Shown one piece after another: positions 52,166 through 61,971 of a stretch of 64,000 bases of DNA. Origin of the DNA: Marivita hallyeonensis (GTDB lineage: Bacteria > Pseudomonadota > Alphaproteobacteria > Rhodobacterales > Rhodobacteraceae); contig NZ_FQXC01000001.1 of the NCBI RefSeq assembly GCF_900129875.1, positions 496,001-560,000 of the forward strand. Reading direction: 5' to 3'. Position numbers and translations under genes: made by a program. The notes below the pieces were generated by a model, which was not told the DNA's origin, ran no database searches, and saw only the letters and a list, made by a program, of their open reading frames with translations. Positions within the stretch are counted from its first letter, which is position 1. Every line of letters begins with the position of its first letter.

Positions 52166-52714
52166 ATGAAACACCTGATCACCACCGCAGCGCTCGCTGT
52201 ATCCCTCGTTGCCCCGGCCTTCGCGGATACAGGCTTCACGCTTTCGAGCCCGGACATCGCCGAAGGCAAGCAACTCGACAACACCTTTGTCCTGAACGCG
52301 TTCGGTTGCGAGGGTGACAGCATTTCTCCCGCGCTCGAATGGAGCAATCCGCCCGAAGGCACCAAAAGCTTCGTTGTCACAGCTTACGACCCCGATGCCC
52401 CGACGGGCTCCGGATGGTGGCACTGGGTGGCTTTCGACATTCCTGCCAATGCAACCGCATTGGCCCGCGGCGCAGGATCCGAAGGGGGCGAGATGCCCGC
52501 CGGGACGGTGCAAAGCCGCACCGATTTCGGAACGGCAGGCTTCGGCGGCGCATGCCCTCCTCCCGGCGAGGTGCACCGCTACCAATTCGCCGTGCACGCA
52601 CTTCGGGTTGAAAGCCTCGGGCTGGATGAAAATGCCAGCGCCGCACTGGTCGGCTTCATGACGGGCGCCAATTCATTGGCCTCAGCACGCATTACCGCCG
52701 TCTATTCCTGCTGA
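52166..52714 (+). CDS. Exported YbhB/YbcL-family (PEBP-like) protein
   Basis: A 182-aa protein with a signal peptide (HLITTAALAVSLVAPAFA, cleaved before DTGFTL). The phosphatidylethanolamine-binding-protein fold shows as SPALEWSNPPEGTKSF, VTAYDPDAPTGSGWWHWV, GACPPPGEVHRYQF and the C-terminal ARITAVYSC. These periplasmic proteins bind small anions; no catalytic role is established. ATG 52166 begins the leader; the upstream start at 52118 does not. Confidence 0.8.
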   Translation: MKHLITTAALAVSLVAPAFADTGFTLSSPDIAEGKQLDNTFVLNAFGCEGDSISPALEWSNPPEGTKSFVVTAYDPDAPTGSGWWHWVAFDIPANATALARGAGSEGGEMPAGTVQSRTDFGTAGFGGACPPPGEVHRYQFAVHALRVESLGLDENASAALVGFMTGANSLASARITAVYSC

Positions 52715-52727
52715 GCCGATCAAAAAC

Positions 52728-52755
52728 CCAGCCGCCCGGTAATCCGAGCGGCTGG
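52728..52755 (+). terminator. Rho-independent terminator after the PEBP-like gene
   Basis: CCAGCCGC and GCGGCTGG form an 8-bp stem with a 12-nt loop, 14 nt after the stop; a T-run follows about 10 nt later. Confidence 0.6.
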
Positions 52756-52839
52756 TTGACGTCGTGTTTTTAGCAGATTGAAGCTACGCTCAACATTATA
52801 TCGAGCTTGATCGGTCTTCAGCGTAATTCGCCACCCCAA

Positions 52840-53634
52840 TTACTCAGCAGCCATATCCCAGTGTTCGAGCAGTTTCATGCCGTCCGTGCGGAACACGTCA
52901 ATGATGGTCTGCGAGGCGCTCCAACCTTCGGGCGGAACGTCAAACGAAACGCGGGTTGACGAGACCACAAGCGTCTCCGCCTCTATCAAGCCTAAAACCT
53001 CTGCCTTCATGCCTTGACTGCTTGCAAGAACGTCTCGAAAGAAGGCCTTGAACCCTTCGGGGCCCTGGCCGATGCCAACAGCATGTTGCTTGTAGTCTTT
53101 GGCCATGAGCGCGTCGGCGGCGTCGGGGTCGTGAGCGTTTATGACCTTGCTCCAAAAACTCCGGACGAGCATTTCACCGCTGCCCAAGGGCGGTAATGCG
53201 CCAATGCCTAGCTGGGCACCGAACTCGGCCTGGTTCGCGAAGACCCAATCTGCCACGATTTTTCCGTTTTCGATCCGGTATAGCGAATTGCCTTTCAGCG
53301 TCACCATCTGGCCAGTCGGGGCTTCGCCCATGAATGAGCCAACGTGTTTTCCAGTGGCCGCCCACCTTGCTGCAACGTGATTTTCAGAAGCCATGATATG
53401 CTCGATAACGAAGCCCCAGCCCTCGAAGCAGTTGTGATTGTGGCGCATGCCGGCAATCAGCGTCTCCCGACTTCCTGAGTCCGTGCTTTGATCGTCAGCG
53501 ACCGCGCCGGCACTGGAGAGAGTGAAGTCTTTTGACAAGACTTCACGCAAAACGGCTGCGTTGTTTTTGGAAAACCCTTTCAGAAACAGCTTTTCGACAA
53601 GGACCGTGTTTTTTTCGGCAGTTGATATCGACAT
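52840..53634 (-). CDS. Two-domain SnoaL-like (NTF2-fold) protein
   Basis: A 264-aa protein of two NTF2-like halves: about 10-130 (NTVLVEKLFLKGFSKNNAAVLREVLSKDF ... GNSLYRIENGKIVADW) and about 140-262 (LVRSFWSKVINAHDPDAADALMAKDYKQHA ... LLEHWD). The FWSKVINAHDPDAADAL and EHWD pattern is that of SnoaL-like polyketide cyclases and related isomerases. ATG 53634 is preferred to 53676. The substrate is unknown. Probably co-transcribed with the cupin gene 60 nt upstream. Confidence 0.75.
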   Translation of the reverse strand: MSISTAEKNTVLVEKLFLKGFSKNNAAVLREVLSKDFTLSSAGAVADDQSTDSGSRETLIAGMRHNHNCFEGWGFVIEHIMASENHVAARWAATGKHVGSFMGEAPTGQMVTLKGNSLYRIENGKIVADWVFANQAEFGAQLGIGALPPLGSGEMLVRSFWSKVINAHDPDAADALMAKDYKQHAVGIGQGPEGFKAFFRDVLASSQGMKAEVLGLIEAETLVVSSTRVSFDVPPEGWSASQTIIDVFRTDGMKLLEHWDMAAE

Positions 53635-53694
53635 TATGACTGGCCTTCCACCATGAGTCCTGCTTGCCCGGATCATCTCTGCTGTTGATCGCGG

Positions 53695-54147
53695 TTATTC
53701 GGCCGGCTCGACGTCCAACGGGCCTTCGAACTGCACGTAAATGATTGTCGGCACGTCTGTCGGAAAACTGTCCTGGTGGGCTTCACCACCAATCTGGTAC
53801 CAGTAGTCGCCCGGCCGTTGAAGCGGCACATCTTCTTCGGATTGACCTGCAATCCAGTGTTTGGAGCCGCCGGAAATCACCACGGCATGGTACCCATGCG
53901 TGTGGGTGTGCATGGCCCCGGGAAAGTTGGGCGGGAATTTCAACAATACGGCGGATGGTCCTGTTTGCGGGTTCCCATTGAGCACAGCGATTTCAATCGG
54001 TGTGTCGCCGAATGGTTGAAACACAGCATCCGCAAGAGCGACCGCTGCATTGCCGACATGGCTGTCTGCCGAGACCGGCTGTGCGAGCAAGCCGACCGCG
54101 ATAAGCATGGGAAGGAAAGAGCGGCAGGAAGTTTTCAAGATCGTCAT
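53695..54147 (-). CDS. Exported cupin-domain protein
   Basis: A 150-aa protein with a signal peptide (SFLPMLIAVGLLAQPVSA, cleaved before DSHVGN). Cupin motif 1 is PGAMHTHTHGYHAVVISGG, whose His residues can bind a metal; motif 2 is less clear around PGDYWYQIGGEAHQD. A secreted cupin could detoxify or sense a small molecule. ATG 54147 has AAGGA upstream. It diverges from a LysR gene 80 nt away. Confidence 0.75.
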   Translation of the reverse strand: MTILKTSCRSFLPMLIAVGLLAQPVSADSHVGNAAVALADAVFQPFGDTPIEIAVLNGNPQTGPSAVLLKFPPNFPGAMHTHTHGYHAVVISGGSKHWIAGQSEEDVPLQRPGDYWYQIGGEAHQDSFPTDVPTIIYVQFEGPLDVEPAE

Positions 54148-54227
54148 TTTCTGGTCCTTGCTATTGTTGCCAGGAGAACGTCTTCGCATTATGCAATCGA
54201 GACAATGGATGATTATTGATACTAAAA

Positions 54228-55157
54228 ATGGAAAATTTCGATATAGAGGCTGTCGACGTGAAGTCAATGCGTCTGATCCTAGGAATCGCGCGATCAGGAT
54301 CGGTCACTGATGCCGCGTTCGACGAGGGATTGTCTCAATCAACTGCGAGTTATCGTTTGGACCGGCTTCGTGACGCGCTGAATGATCAGATCTTCATTCG
54401 CGGGCCCTCCGGCATGGAACTGACAATCGCGGGGGTTCGCATCATCCGGAGCTTTTCGAAGGTACTGGAAGAACTGGAAGCTCTGGGCAAATCTGCGGCC
54501 TTCGATCCGACGACCGCAACGATGGACTTCGTCGTCGCGGCGACCGCGTTTGAAATCGAAACGGTATTGGCTCCGTTTCTGAACGAAATAATGAATTCGG
54601 CTCCCGGGTGCCGTCTCATCGTTCGCCCGATGGAGACCCGGAAACTTGCAGAAGCGTTGCGCGATGATTTCGATATTGCGTTGCTGTCTGAACCGCCGAA
54701 ATCGGGTGCTTTGAAGCAGAAACTCTTACTGCGAGACGAGCTTGTAACCTATTTCGATCCAAAGGTTCGTACCGCGCCTCTGACGCTGGACGAGTTCTGC
54801 GCTGCGGAACATGCGGTTGCCAGTCTCGGCGGCAGTGCGCGTAGTGGAGTTGATTTGGAGCTGCGGAAACTGAACCGGAAACGCCGGATCAAACTTGAAA
54901 CGAGCAATATCGAGTCGCTTGCGCCGATGATGAAGGGCACGCCGCTGATCACAACGATCCCATCGAAACTGGGTCCAGGTCTCATGCGTGACTTCCACAG
55001 CGTCGCGTGTCCGCTGAACTTCCCGACAATTCCGTTTCACCTTGTCTGGCATGCCAGGAAGGATGGCGATGCGGCGCATGGCTGGTTGAGGAGAACTCTT
55101 TCTGAGGTCGCCCGAAGCGAGCGGGCTAGCTCGACCTCATCTCAACATGTGAAATGA
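54228..55157 (+). CDS. LysR-family transcriptional regulator
   Basis: A 309-aa LTTR. The winged helix lies at about residues 9-70 (DVKSMRLILGIARSGSVTDAA, then GLSQSTASYRLDRLRDALND), followed by the effector domain. No strong ribosome-binding site precedes ATG 54228; a TTG at 54216 is an alternative. It is divergent from the cupin/SnoaL pair and so probably regulates it. Confidence 0.75.
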   Translation: MENFDIEAVDVKSMRLILGIARSGSVTDAAFDEGLSQSTASYRLDRLRDALNDQIFIRGPSGMELTIAGVRIIRSFSKVLEELEALGKSAAFDPTTATMDFVVAATAFEIETVLAPFLNEIMNSAPGCRLIVRPMETRKLAEALRDDFDIALLSEPPKSGALKQKLLLRDELVTYFDPKVRTAPLTLDEFCAAEHAVASLGGSARSGVDLELRKLNRKRRIKLETSNIESLAPMMKGTPLITTIPSKLGPGLMRDFHSVACPLNFPTIPFHLVWHARKDGDAAHGWLRRTLSEVARSERASSTSSQHVK

Positions 55158-55225
55158 ATGTCCGCAATGCGGGCTGCGATCGCAGAATCTGGAAGTTAGG
55201 TCGAAGGTCCGGTAATGGGATGTAC
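55157..55225 (+). repeat. Dispersed oriented repeat, copy R12 (3' end decayed)
   Basis: GCTGCGATCGCAG is the core (from 55173) and AAGGTCC is at 55204-55210; the terminal GGGCCGT is lost (ATGGGATGT instead). Confidence 0.6.
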
Positions 55226-55285
55226 CGGCTGCTTCACCCAGCAGGTTAGGCTTGGCCTATTTCACCTGCAGATAGGAGAAGTAGC

Positions 55286-56345
55286 ATGGCGAAGAACACA
55301 ATTGATGAGTTGATGTCGATTGGCATCGATATCGGCAAAGACACATTCCATATCGTGGCATTCGACCCTTACGGGCAGTTGGTGATGCGCAAACAGATCA
55401 AACGGCTGGCGCTTGTTGCGACGTTTGAGAAGCTGCCCCGCTGCGTGGTCGGCATGGAGGCGTGCCTGAGTGCGCATTTCGTGAGCCGGACCCTTCGCAA
55501 GATGGGCTTTGAGCCTCGGATCATTCCCGCGATCTATGTGAAGCCGTTCATCAAGGGTCAGAAGAACGACTACAACGATGCGAAAGCCATCGCCGAAGCC
55601 GCGTTGCGACCCAATCTGCCGGTTGTCCTTGAGAAGAGCCAGGAACAGCTGCGACTTGCAGGCGCTGCATCGCGTTCGGTCACGGCTGGTGTCGCGCCGA
55701 ACAGCGACGATCAACCAGATCCGTGGATTTCTGATCGAACAGGGGATCACAGTGCGCAAAGGTTTGCGTGCTCTGAAGAGCTCATTCGAAGCGATCCTGG
55801 AAGAGCGCAAGGACGAGATATCCCCACGGATGCGGTCTATCCTGATTGGTCTCTACGGCGATTGGCTCTGGCTTGATGATCGGATCGAAACCGTCTCGAA
55901 GGAAGTCGAACAGATCAGCCGCACCGAAGAGAACTGCGTCAACGTCATGACGATCCCTGGCATCGGCCCAATGATCTCGACCGCGATGGTAGCAGCAATT
56001 GGAACGGGCGAGGCCTTTGGTCGGGGACGCGATTTTGCGGCCTGGATTGGCCTCGTACCGCAACAATACAGTACAGGCGGTCGCACAGTGCTTGGCCGGA
56101 TATCAAAGCGAGGTAGCCGATATCTCCGGATGTTGTTCGTTCAGGCGGCAAAGGTCATTTTGATGCGGACCAACAGATGGCCGGACTTCAGCTTTGGAGA
56201 ATGGCTGACCAAAGCCGCGGAACGGATGAACCGAAACAAGCTGGCGGTTGCACTGGCCAACAAACTGGCGCGGATCGCTTGGAGCATACTGAGATTCAAA
56301 ACGGCGTTTAACGCGCCCAAAGACGAAGTCGCTATCGGCGTGTAG
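55286..56345 (+). pseudogene. IS110-family transposase with a frameshift
   Basis: The N-terminal DEDD part (SIGIDIGKDTFHIVAFDPYG ... VVGMEACLSAHF ... KNDYNDAKAIAEAA) is in one frame. It shifts near 55650, where LEKSQEQL should continue into DLQALHRVRSRLVSRRTA but one extra base puts that in the next frame. The rest (PGIGPMISTAMVAAIGTGEAF, AWIGLVPQQYSTGGRTVLGRISKRGSRYLR) is the intact Tnp20-type C-terminal domain to TAG 56343-56345. IS110 elements move by a DEDD recombinase without inverted repeats, consistent with none being visible. Confidence 0.85.
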
Positions 56346-56885
56346 GCCGGATCGACCCAGAGGAGTTCGCGACTGAAAGAAAGCATGGAACGGAACAATT
56401 ACGCCCCCAGAGTCTGACGGCCCATTCGATCAACTTGGACCTTGCCGCTAATTAGACCACGGCGCGTGCGTAACCCCAACAAGGCCACGACCCGCGTGTC
56501 GATCAACAGGCCGGATACATATGAGCGACTTCCGAGAACATGCGAGAAATCATTTGCGAACAGCAGCCGGTACATACATATGGGCCATCCCATGGTCGCG
56601 CATTGTAGCAAATTAGGCCAAATGCTGCGTCGGCTTTGAGCCCTTTTTCCCGGATGCTGCGCTACTGACCAATGGCAGCTTTTAGTGCGCATTTTGCCCG
56701 TGTCGTACAAGTGGCACTCTGCCCTTGACGGAGCGCTTATTTGGTTTCATAAATAATGCTGCCTACCACATGTAGGTTTCAAAGACACGCATGAGGCGCT
56801 GTCAGAATAACCCCAAGACATTGGGGGGATCTGCAGTCATGCGTAGTACTGAGAATGCAGAGCTTCCCGTTTTCAGGAGAAGCTC
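56346..56885. other. Intergenic region between IS110 and the excisionase-like gene
   Basis: About 540 bp. It contains a short stretch at 56416-56440 that matches the 3' half of the dispersed repeat in reverse (ACGGCCC ... GGACCTT) but lacks a core. Otherwise it has only unsupported frames. It may hold an element boundary, which I cannot fix by eye. Confidence 0.4.
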
Positions 56886-57131
56886 ATGAGTCATCAACCT
56901 CACAATTCTCAGCGCAAAGCGAAGTCCGCAACCGAGCACCCCACTGCAAAGCACGGTGACGTCCTGTTGACGGTCAAAGAGGTCGCTGAACTCGATCGCT
57001 GTTCGGAAAAAACCGTGCGGCGCGCCATCGACGCCGGACATCTCAAGTGCATTCGCGTCGGCCCCAACGGGCGCTTGATCCGCATTCGAAAAGCCGACCA
57101 TGCGGCCTATCGCTATGCCCATACGATGTGA
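56886..57131 (+). CDS. Excisionase-like helix-turn-helix protein
   Basis: An 81-aa protein with a basic N-terminus and a MerR-type winged helix of the excisionase family (HTH_17) at about residues 24-75: LLTVKEVAELDRCSEKTVRRAIDAGHLKCIRVGPNGRLIRI. AGGAGAAGCTC precedes the ATG. Placed just upstream of two tyrosine recombinases, it is best read as a recombination directionality factor or repressor of the element. Confidence 0.75.
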   Translation: MSHQPHNSQRKAKSATEHPTAKHGDVLLTVKEVAELDRCSEKTVRRAIDAGHLKCIRVGPNGRLIRIRKADHAAYRYAHTM

Positions 57132-57295
57132 CCGTCATGTCCATAAATGTCCATATACTTCAGTGCTCTATCAAGTTATCGGGAAGACAGTGGCTCCGAA
57201 AATTTTTGATTTTCCATGTTAAGCTCTTCCCGAAAGTCCACTGCTGACAACCCCTGTCCACCCGAGACCCGTCATGTCCAAGGAGACCCGTTCCC

Positions 57296-58991
57296 ATGCA
57301 ACCGCTGGATCACAAGAAGTTACAGTTGGTCTTTGCTCCCAAAGACTGCCCGACGTTCTCAGATATCATTGATCGTGTTCTGTCCGACCCCGCACTGTCT
57401 CAAGCCAGAGCGCGTGACATGGTCTCCGGTCTGCGCCGAGTGTCAAAGGCACTTGGGCGGTCCTCTGCGGACGTCCCGGCCGACCCGAAATGGCTACAAC
57501 CGCGATTGCAGAAGATTGCTCCTGCGGCCCTTGGTTTGACGCCAAAGTCCTAGCAGAACATCGTGAGCAACGCGCGGGCCGCCCTGGTCTCCCAGGACAT
57601 CGTTCGCTCGCGATGGCGGCGTATCGATGACCTCTCGCCCGAATGGCAGGACCTCTGGGGTAGGGTGCTGGCATCCGAGGATAAGACGCTGCCAGCGCCT
57701 TGTCGGTTTGTGCATTTCCTCAGTAGGCAAGGGGTGTGTCCGTCAGAGGTGTGCGAGGCGCATGCCGAGGCGTATCACGATGCCCTTTGCTCAATGAAAT
57801 CAGCAAATCCCCGGAAACCGCCTACCGTGCAGCCGTGAACAACTGGAACCTCGCTGCGCGACGGATCCCGGAATGGCCGCAGGTTTTGCTAACCCTCCCG
57901 AGACGCCAAAAGAAAATCACACTCCCGCATGGAGCGTTGCCGAGTGCATTTCATGTGGATTTGCACGCGTTTCTTACCGGCTGGCAAACCCAAATCCCCT
58001 TGATCCGCATGGCTGTCAAAAACCGCTGAGGCCAGACACCCTCGAACAGTATCGCCGACAGATCCTGCGCTTTGCCTCTGAACTCGTACACTGCGGCGTG
58101 GATGCGGCGTCCATCGACAGCGTGGCGCGCCTCTGTGAGCCACAGCTGGCTGAACGCGGGCTGCGGCACATGCTGAAAGGGCAGGGGGACCGGACCACCC
58201 GCTATATTGCAGATACGGCGGGCCTGCTCAGGCGGATTGGACGTGTTCTAGGCGCAGAGGACGACGCTTCCGAGAAACTGGCGGATATGGCCCACCGCCT
58301 CAAAGCGCCAACGCAGAAGGGCATGACGCGCAAGAACCGTGATCGGCTCAGGGTCTTCAAAGAAGCGCACACCCTGCGCAGTCTTCTGTTGTTGCCGGAT
58401 CGGTTGTTCGCGCAATCGCAGCGGGTCACCCAAGCGCACAGCCGTGGTCTTATGCGTGAAGAGGCCATCAGCATTGCGATCCTGCTCTATTGCCCGATCC
58501 GGGCAAAAAACCTCTCTGGTTTACATCTCGAGCAGCACATTGCACGTCCGGGCGATGGCCGGGCCTATCTTGTCTTTGACGAAGACGACACCAAGACCTA
58601 TCAACCGATCGAGTTCGAACTGCCAGCCAGTGTAGTACGCATGATCGACCGACACTTGGCGACACGCGCTCCGGCGATGTGCCCAGGGAACTCACCGTGG
58701 CTGTTCCCTCGCCGAGATGGGTCTGGTCCAGTCGAACCAGGTCAATTGTCCGGTCGGCTTCGCCGCCGCATCCTTCGCGATGTGGGCATTGAGATGAATG
58801 CGCATTTGTTCCGGCACTTGGCTGTCATGCTCTGGCTGGATGCCAATCCAGGAGCATATGAGGCGGCACGGCGCTTGTTGGGCCACCGCGATGTCAGCCA
58901 GACCATCAACCTCTACTCGGGCCTCGAGACACGGTCCGCTATGGCGGAGTTTTCCGCGCTGGTCACATCCACAAAAGGGCGTCTGGCATGA
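57296..58991 (+). pseudogene. Tyrosine recombinase A of a tandem pair, broken in its N-terminal half
   Basis: One long recombinase gene can be pieced together. It starts MQPLDHKKLQLVFAPKDC, hits TAG 57551-57553 where Trp is expected before QNIVSNARAAL, loses frame near 57783 (a missing base before LNEISKSPETAYRAAVNNW) and again near 57990 (before PLDPHGCQKPLRPDTLEQYR). From there to TGA 58989-58991 the catalytic half is intact: CPIRAKNLSGL, DEDDTKTYQP, HLFRHLAV, LLGHRDVSQTINLYSG. A residual protein from about 57873 could still be made. It overlaps recombinase B by 4 nt. GGAGA precedes the first ATG. Confidence 0.8.
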
Positions 58992-60043
58992 GCCTTATCT
59001 TGCCATTTGCGCAATGGCCGGAAGCAGACCGTCAAATGTGGACGGACCTTATGGCACTATCCGGACCGTTGGATAGCGGGGGACAACTCGCGCATCTGAG
59101 AGAAACCTCGCGCACGCCCCTTCAAAACCATTACGGCCGTTGGCTGAAGTGGCTCGCGGTTTCCGATCCAGCCTCTTTGGACGAGATGCCTGTGAGGCGC
59201 GCGAGTATTGACCGCTGGCGGAGTTGGCTAAAGGCTCTGTCCCACACCCGTCCTATGACGCAATGGTCTTTTGTGCATGATACAGTACGCCTGCTTCGGG
59301 CTGCGCATCCAAATGCCAACTGGCGGGACCACAAACAACTGGTCAAACACTTGCGGCGTCAGGCGGGACAGGGGGATCGCACACGGAAAGCTGGCAGGGT
59401 TCTGGGCAGCCATGTCCTTCTTCAAGCGGGCCTGCGACACGCAATAGATGGGGCTGAAGACGCACCCACCGAAATCGACGCGCTTAAACGACAACGCGAT
59501 GGAACGATGGTGGCCTTTCTCGCGCTCATGCCCATAAGACGGCGGGCCGTTGTCAGTCTAACCATTGGCACGTCTATCCTCTTTGGTGCCGATGGTATCG
59601 AGATCGTCCTGTCGGAAGACCTTACGAAAACAGGTGTGCCTTGGGAGGCGCAAGTGCCCCAGGAGATCGAACCGCTGATGCGCAGATATGCTGACGACAC
59701 GCGGCCAAGACTCATGGCAGCTCGCAAAGAAACGCATGATTGGCTGTGGGTTAATGATCGCGGTGCCCCGTATCACTTGAACTACTTCGGAAACAGAATT
59801 GGTCGTATCACACAGGACCTTCTAGGAGTGCGCGTCACGCCACATCTGTTCCGCGACGCGGCCGCCACCACGCTATCGCGGCACTCGCCTGATGCTGCGA
59901 AGCTTATCCCGCCGGTCTTGTCACATTCCAGCAATCTCACCTCACAGAAGCATTACATCCACGCCGGAAGCATTGAGGCCGGGCGGGGATTGATGGACGT
60001 GATCAACCAGCTGAAAACAAGCAAAGCAGAATTCAACCAATGA
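58988..60043 (+). CDS. Tyrosine recombinase B of a tandem pair
   Basis: A 351-aa site-specific recombinase of a different subfamily from int1 and int2. Catalytic elements are MPIRRRAVVSL (Arg), EDLTKTG (Lys), VTPHLFRDAAATTL (HxxR) and LSHSSNLTSQKHYIHAG (His and Tyr). The N-terminal 150 residues are a helical core-binding domain. Its ATG overlaps the stop of recombinase A, so the pair is coupled, and the next gene overlaps it in turn. Paired recombinases behind an excisionase gene mark an integrative element. Confidence 0.85.
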   Translation: MSLILPFAQWPEADRQMWTDLMALSGPLDSGGQLAHLRETSRTPLQNHYGRWLKWLAVSDPASLDEMPVRRASIDRWRSWLKALSHTRPMTQWSFVHDTVRLLRAAHPNANWRDHKQLVKHLRRQAGQGDRTRKAGRVLGSHVLLQAGLRHAIDGAEDAPTEIDALKRQRDGTMVAFLALMPIRRRAVVSLTIGTSILFGADGIEIVLSEDLTKTGVPWEAQVPQEIEPLMRRYADDTRPRLMAARKETHDWLWVNDRGAPYHLNYFGNRIGRITQDLLGVRVTPHLFRDAAATTLSRHSPDAAKLIPPVLSHSSNLTSQKHYIHAGSIEAGRGLMDVINQLKTSKAEFNQ

Positions 60044-60645
60044 TGTGGAACCGAGGACACGACATCTTCAAGAAGGCATGTGCCTCTTCCCTCCAGCGCA
60101 TATTCGCAACCCGCATCGCCATTTCCCTCAGGGGCATATTTGTGCTGGTCTACAGTGTCTTGGCATTACTTCTGCCTTCGAGTGCGTCAGCTTGGACATA
60201 TCTTGGAACGGTTGGGGGTGAAATTGCCTTCCCGACAGACGTTTACGTCGACTGGGACACATACAATGCCCTCGACGGTGATGTCTTCGCCGTCGATACA
60301 CTCAGTGTGTATCCTCACACCATTGCAGGCATTGATTTTTTCGATGATGAAAGCGGTCAGGTCTATGACCTTAGGTACCCGCACCGGTCATATCTCACCG
60401 AAGCCTTGTTTGACTGTGAGGAAAGTACAGTCACGCTCATGCGAACGGTGTACTATTCGGGTTCAAGACCGTCCCCCAGTGGCGAAGTGTTCAACATGAT
60501 TGAAGATAATGTGGCGTTTCTTCCAGTAGGGCTGCTTCAACTCGGAGAAACGACCGTTCTCGATCTGGTCTGTGCGGCCATAAAAGAGAACGAGGGACAG
60601 CCGAGTTTGATGGTCTCGGTGAACCTCATCTCGTCACGCAGATGA
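60040..60645 (+). CDS. Exported protein coupled to recombinase B (probable cargo)
   Basis: A 201-aa protein with a long basic N-region and hydrophobic leader (LRGIFVLVYSVLALLLPSSASA, cleaved before WTYLGT). The mature part (WTYLGTVGGEIAFPTDVYVDWDTYN ...) resembles small surface-exposed proteins that begin WxYIG and describe a sodium- or adhesin-type domain, but I cannot name the family. Its ATG overlaps the recombinase stop by 4 nt, an unusual arrangement that makes it part of the element's operon. Confidence 0.6.
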   Translation: MMWNRGHDIFKKACASSLQRIFATRIAISLRGIFVLVYSVLALLLPSSASAWTYLGTVGGEIAFPTDVYVDWDTYNALDGDVFAVDTLSVYPHTIAGIDFFDDESGQVYDLRYPHRSYLTEALFDCEESTVTLMRTVYYSGSRPSPSGEVFNMIEDNVAFLPVGLLQLGETTVLDLVCAAIKENEGQPSLMVSVNLISSRR

Positions 60646-60930
60646 GTTCGCAAGAAGGAACTCTTTCATCAACTCTATAAAAGTCCTCGGACTGGACGAA
60701 GGAACAGTCTTCCTGAAGACAAGATTTGGCTGCCTACCGCGGCCTTAGCTTTGCATTCACATCTAGGGTTATCCCGCCACCAGTATCTTGGGTCCGCCAA
60801 TTTATCTATCATGAATTGGAATTCTTTGGGGGGCTGATTGGGGGGCTCTAACAGAGTGTCGGCATATTTCACATAAATTTCAATAATGTTTGGTGCGCAC
60901 CGCCCGCACCACCGCAACCGTATTCAGTGC

Positions 60931-61854
60931 TCACATGTTGTTGGGTGTAGGCAACTCCGGCAATTCAAGATGTGTGTGCACTCTGACTTCGCCCGCTTCT
61001 GACATGGAGACTACGCGCAAATACGGGGCGCCGGCTTCTGGTGCGGAAACGTGATCTTGTGCGATGCCGGCGACCACCGTACCGTTTCCGGGGTTTTCTG
61101 CATACTCTTTGATCAAGTTACTTCTGAACCTGCATTGATAACTATTGCAGATGTTGGCCCGAACCGAGCGCATTAGTGTGCAGCCCGCATTACCGTGATA
61201 AACGCAACTGTTGACGATACTGCGTTCTGGCAAGTGAGACATATACAAGTCGAAGATGTCTTCTGCATTCATCTCGGGATTCTGCCAGCGCACGTAGTCG
61301 ATTGTTTCTTTCTCTAGAAACGCTTGAGTATTGCGACCGTGCAGACAACAGTCGCCTTGGCACGCGATACAGGCCGCATCGAGAACGCGGAGTTCCGGCT
61401 CTTCATCCGCCAATCGTTCGGCGTAGTCTGGATCCTTCTCTGGCGGCGCGGGAGGGCCCTCGTCAGCATGTGTCTCTGCGAAACTGTCGGATATCACGGA
61501 TCGGACGTGGTTCTGGAATTCCGCTTTTCGCTCCGGTGGCAGGTAATCACAGGGTAGGCCAATGTAGGGCGCGATGGCGGACGCGACCGGGGTGTCTTCT
61601 GAGTGACCGGCCTCACGCTTTGCCTGTTCGATCACCCCGCGCGTGCGCGTTTCGGAGATTTTTATGTATGTCTCAAAACGTTGCTCGACGCGTCTTGCAG
61701 CTTCCCCGGCTTCTTTCACTCGTCGTTGTGTGACACAGGTTTGGCGGGAACAGAATTCTGCGGACGCAGTATCTTCTTCGGTCAAGGAAAGCCCACAGGC
61801 TTGGCACACATTGCCGAAGACTGCGGGTCGATGAACATGAACGTGAGGCTGCAT
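60931..61854 (-). CDS. Cysteine-cluster protein (YkgJ/UPF0153-like centre)
   Basis: A 307-aa protein. Near the N-terminus VCQACGLSLTEEDTASAEFCSRQTC looks like a zinc knuckle. A coiled-coil-like acidic and basic stretch follows (about 45-150). The centre has ACIACQGDCCLHG, SCVYHGNAGC and ICNSYQCRF, the order of Cys seen in CxxCxxCC-type zinc/iron-chelating proteins. ATG 61854 is preferred because GGAAAGAG lies upstream. It is convergent with the recombinase operon and may be cargo. Function unknown. Confidence 0.6.
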   Translation of the reverse strand: MQPHVHVHRPAVFGNVCQACGLSLTEEDTASAEFCSRQTCVTQRRVKEAGEAARRVEQRFETYIKISETRTRGVIEQAKREAGHSEDTPVASAIAPYIGLPCDYLPPERKAEFQNHVRSVISDSFAETHADEGPPAPPEKDPDYAERLADEEPELRVLDAACIACQGDCCLHGRNTQAFLEKETIDYVRWQNPEMNAEDIFDLYMSHLPERSIVNSCVYHGNAGCTLMRSVRANICNSYQCRFRSNLIKEYAENPGNGTVVAGIAQDHVSAPEAGAPYLRVVSMSEAGEVRVHTHLELPELPTPNNM

Positions 61855-61971
61855 CGCTAAGCTCTTTCCAAAGCACAAATGAAATACGTATCAATGCAAA
61901 TAAGCCTAAAGGCGCATGGCGCTGAAGACCACTCATTTGGCGGAGCGTTTGAAAGCTTACGCGTAGAAAAG

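Noticed and set aside
56416-56440. Possible reverse-orientation copy of the dispersed repeat (ACGGCCC ... GGACCTT)
   Set aside because: Only the 3' half matches and the palindromic core is missing. If real it would be the sole reverse copy, but chance or IS110-end sequence explains it as well.
60675-60917. 80-codon minus-strand frame between the cargo gene and the Cys-cluster gene
   Set aside because: No ribosome-binding site and no recognisable domain. The region may contain an element end, but I see no matching repeat to support an att site.
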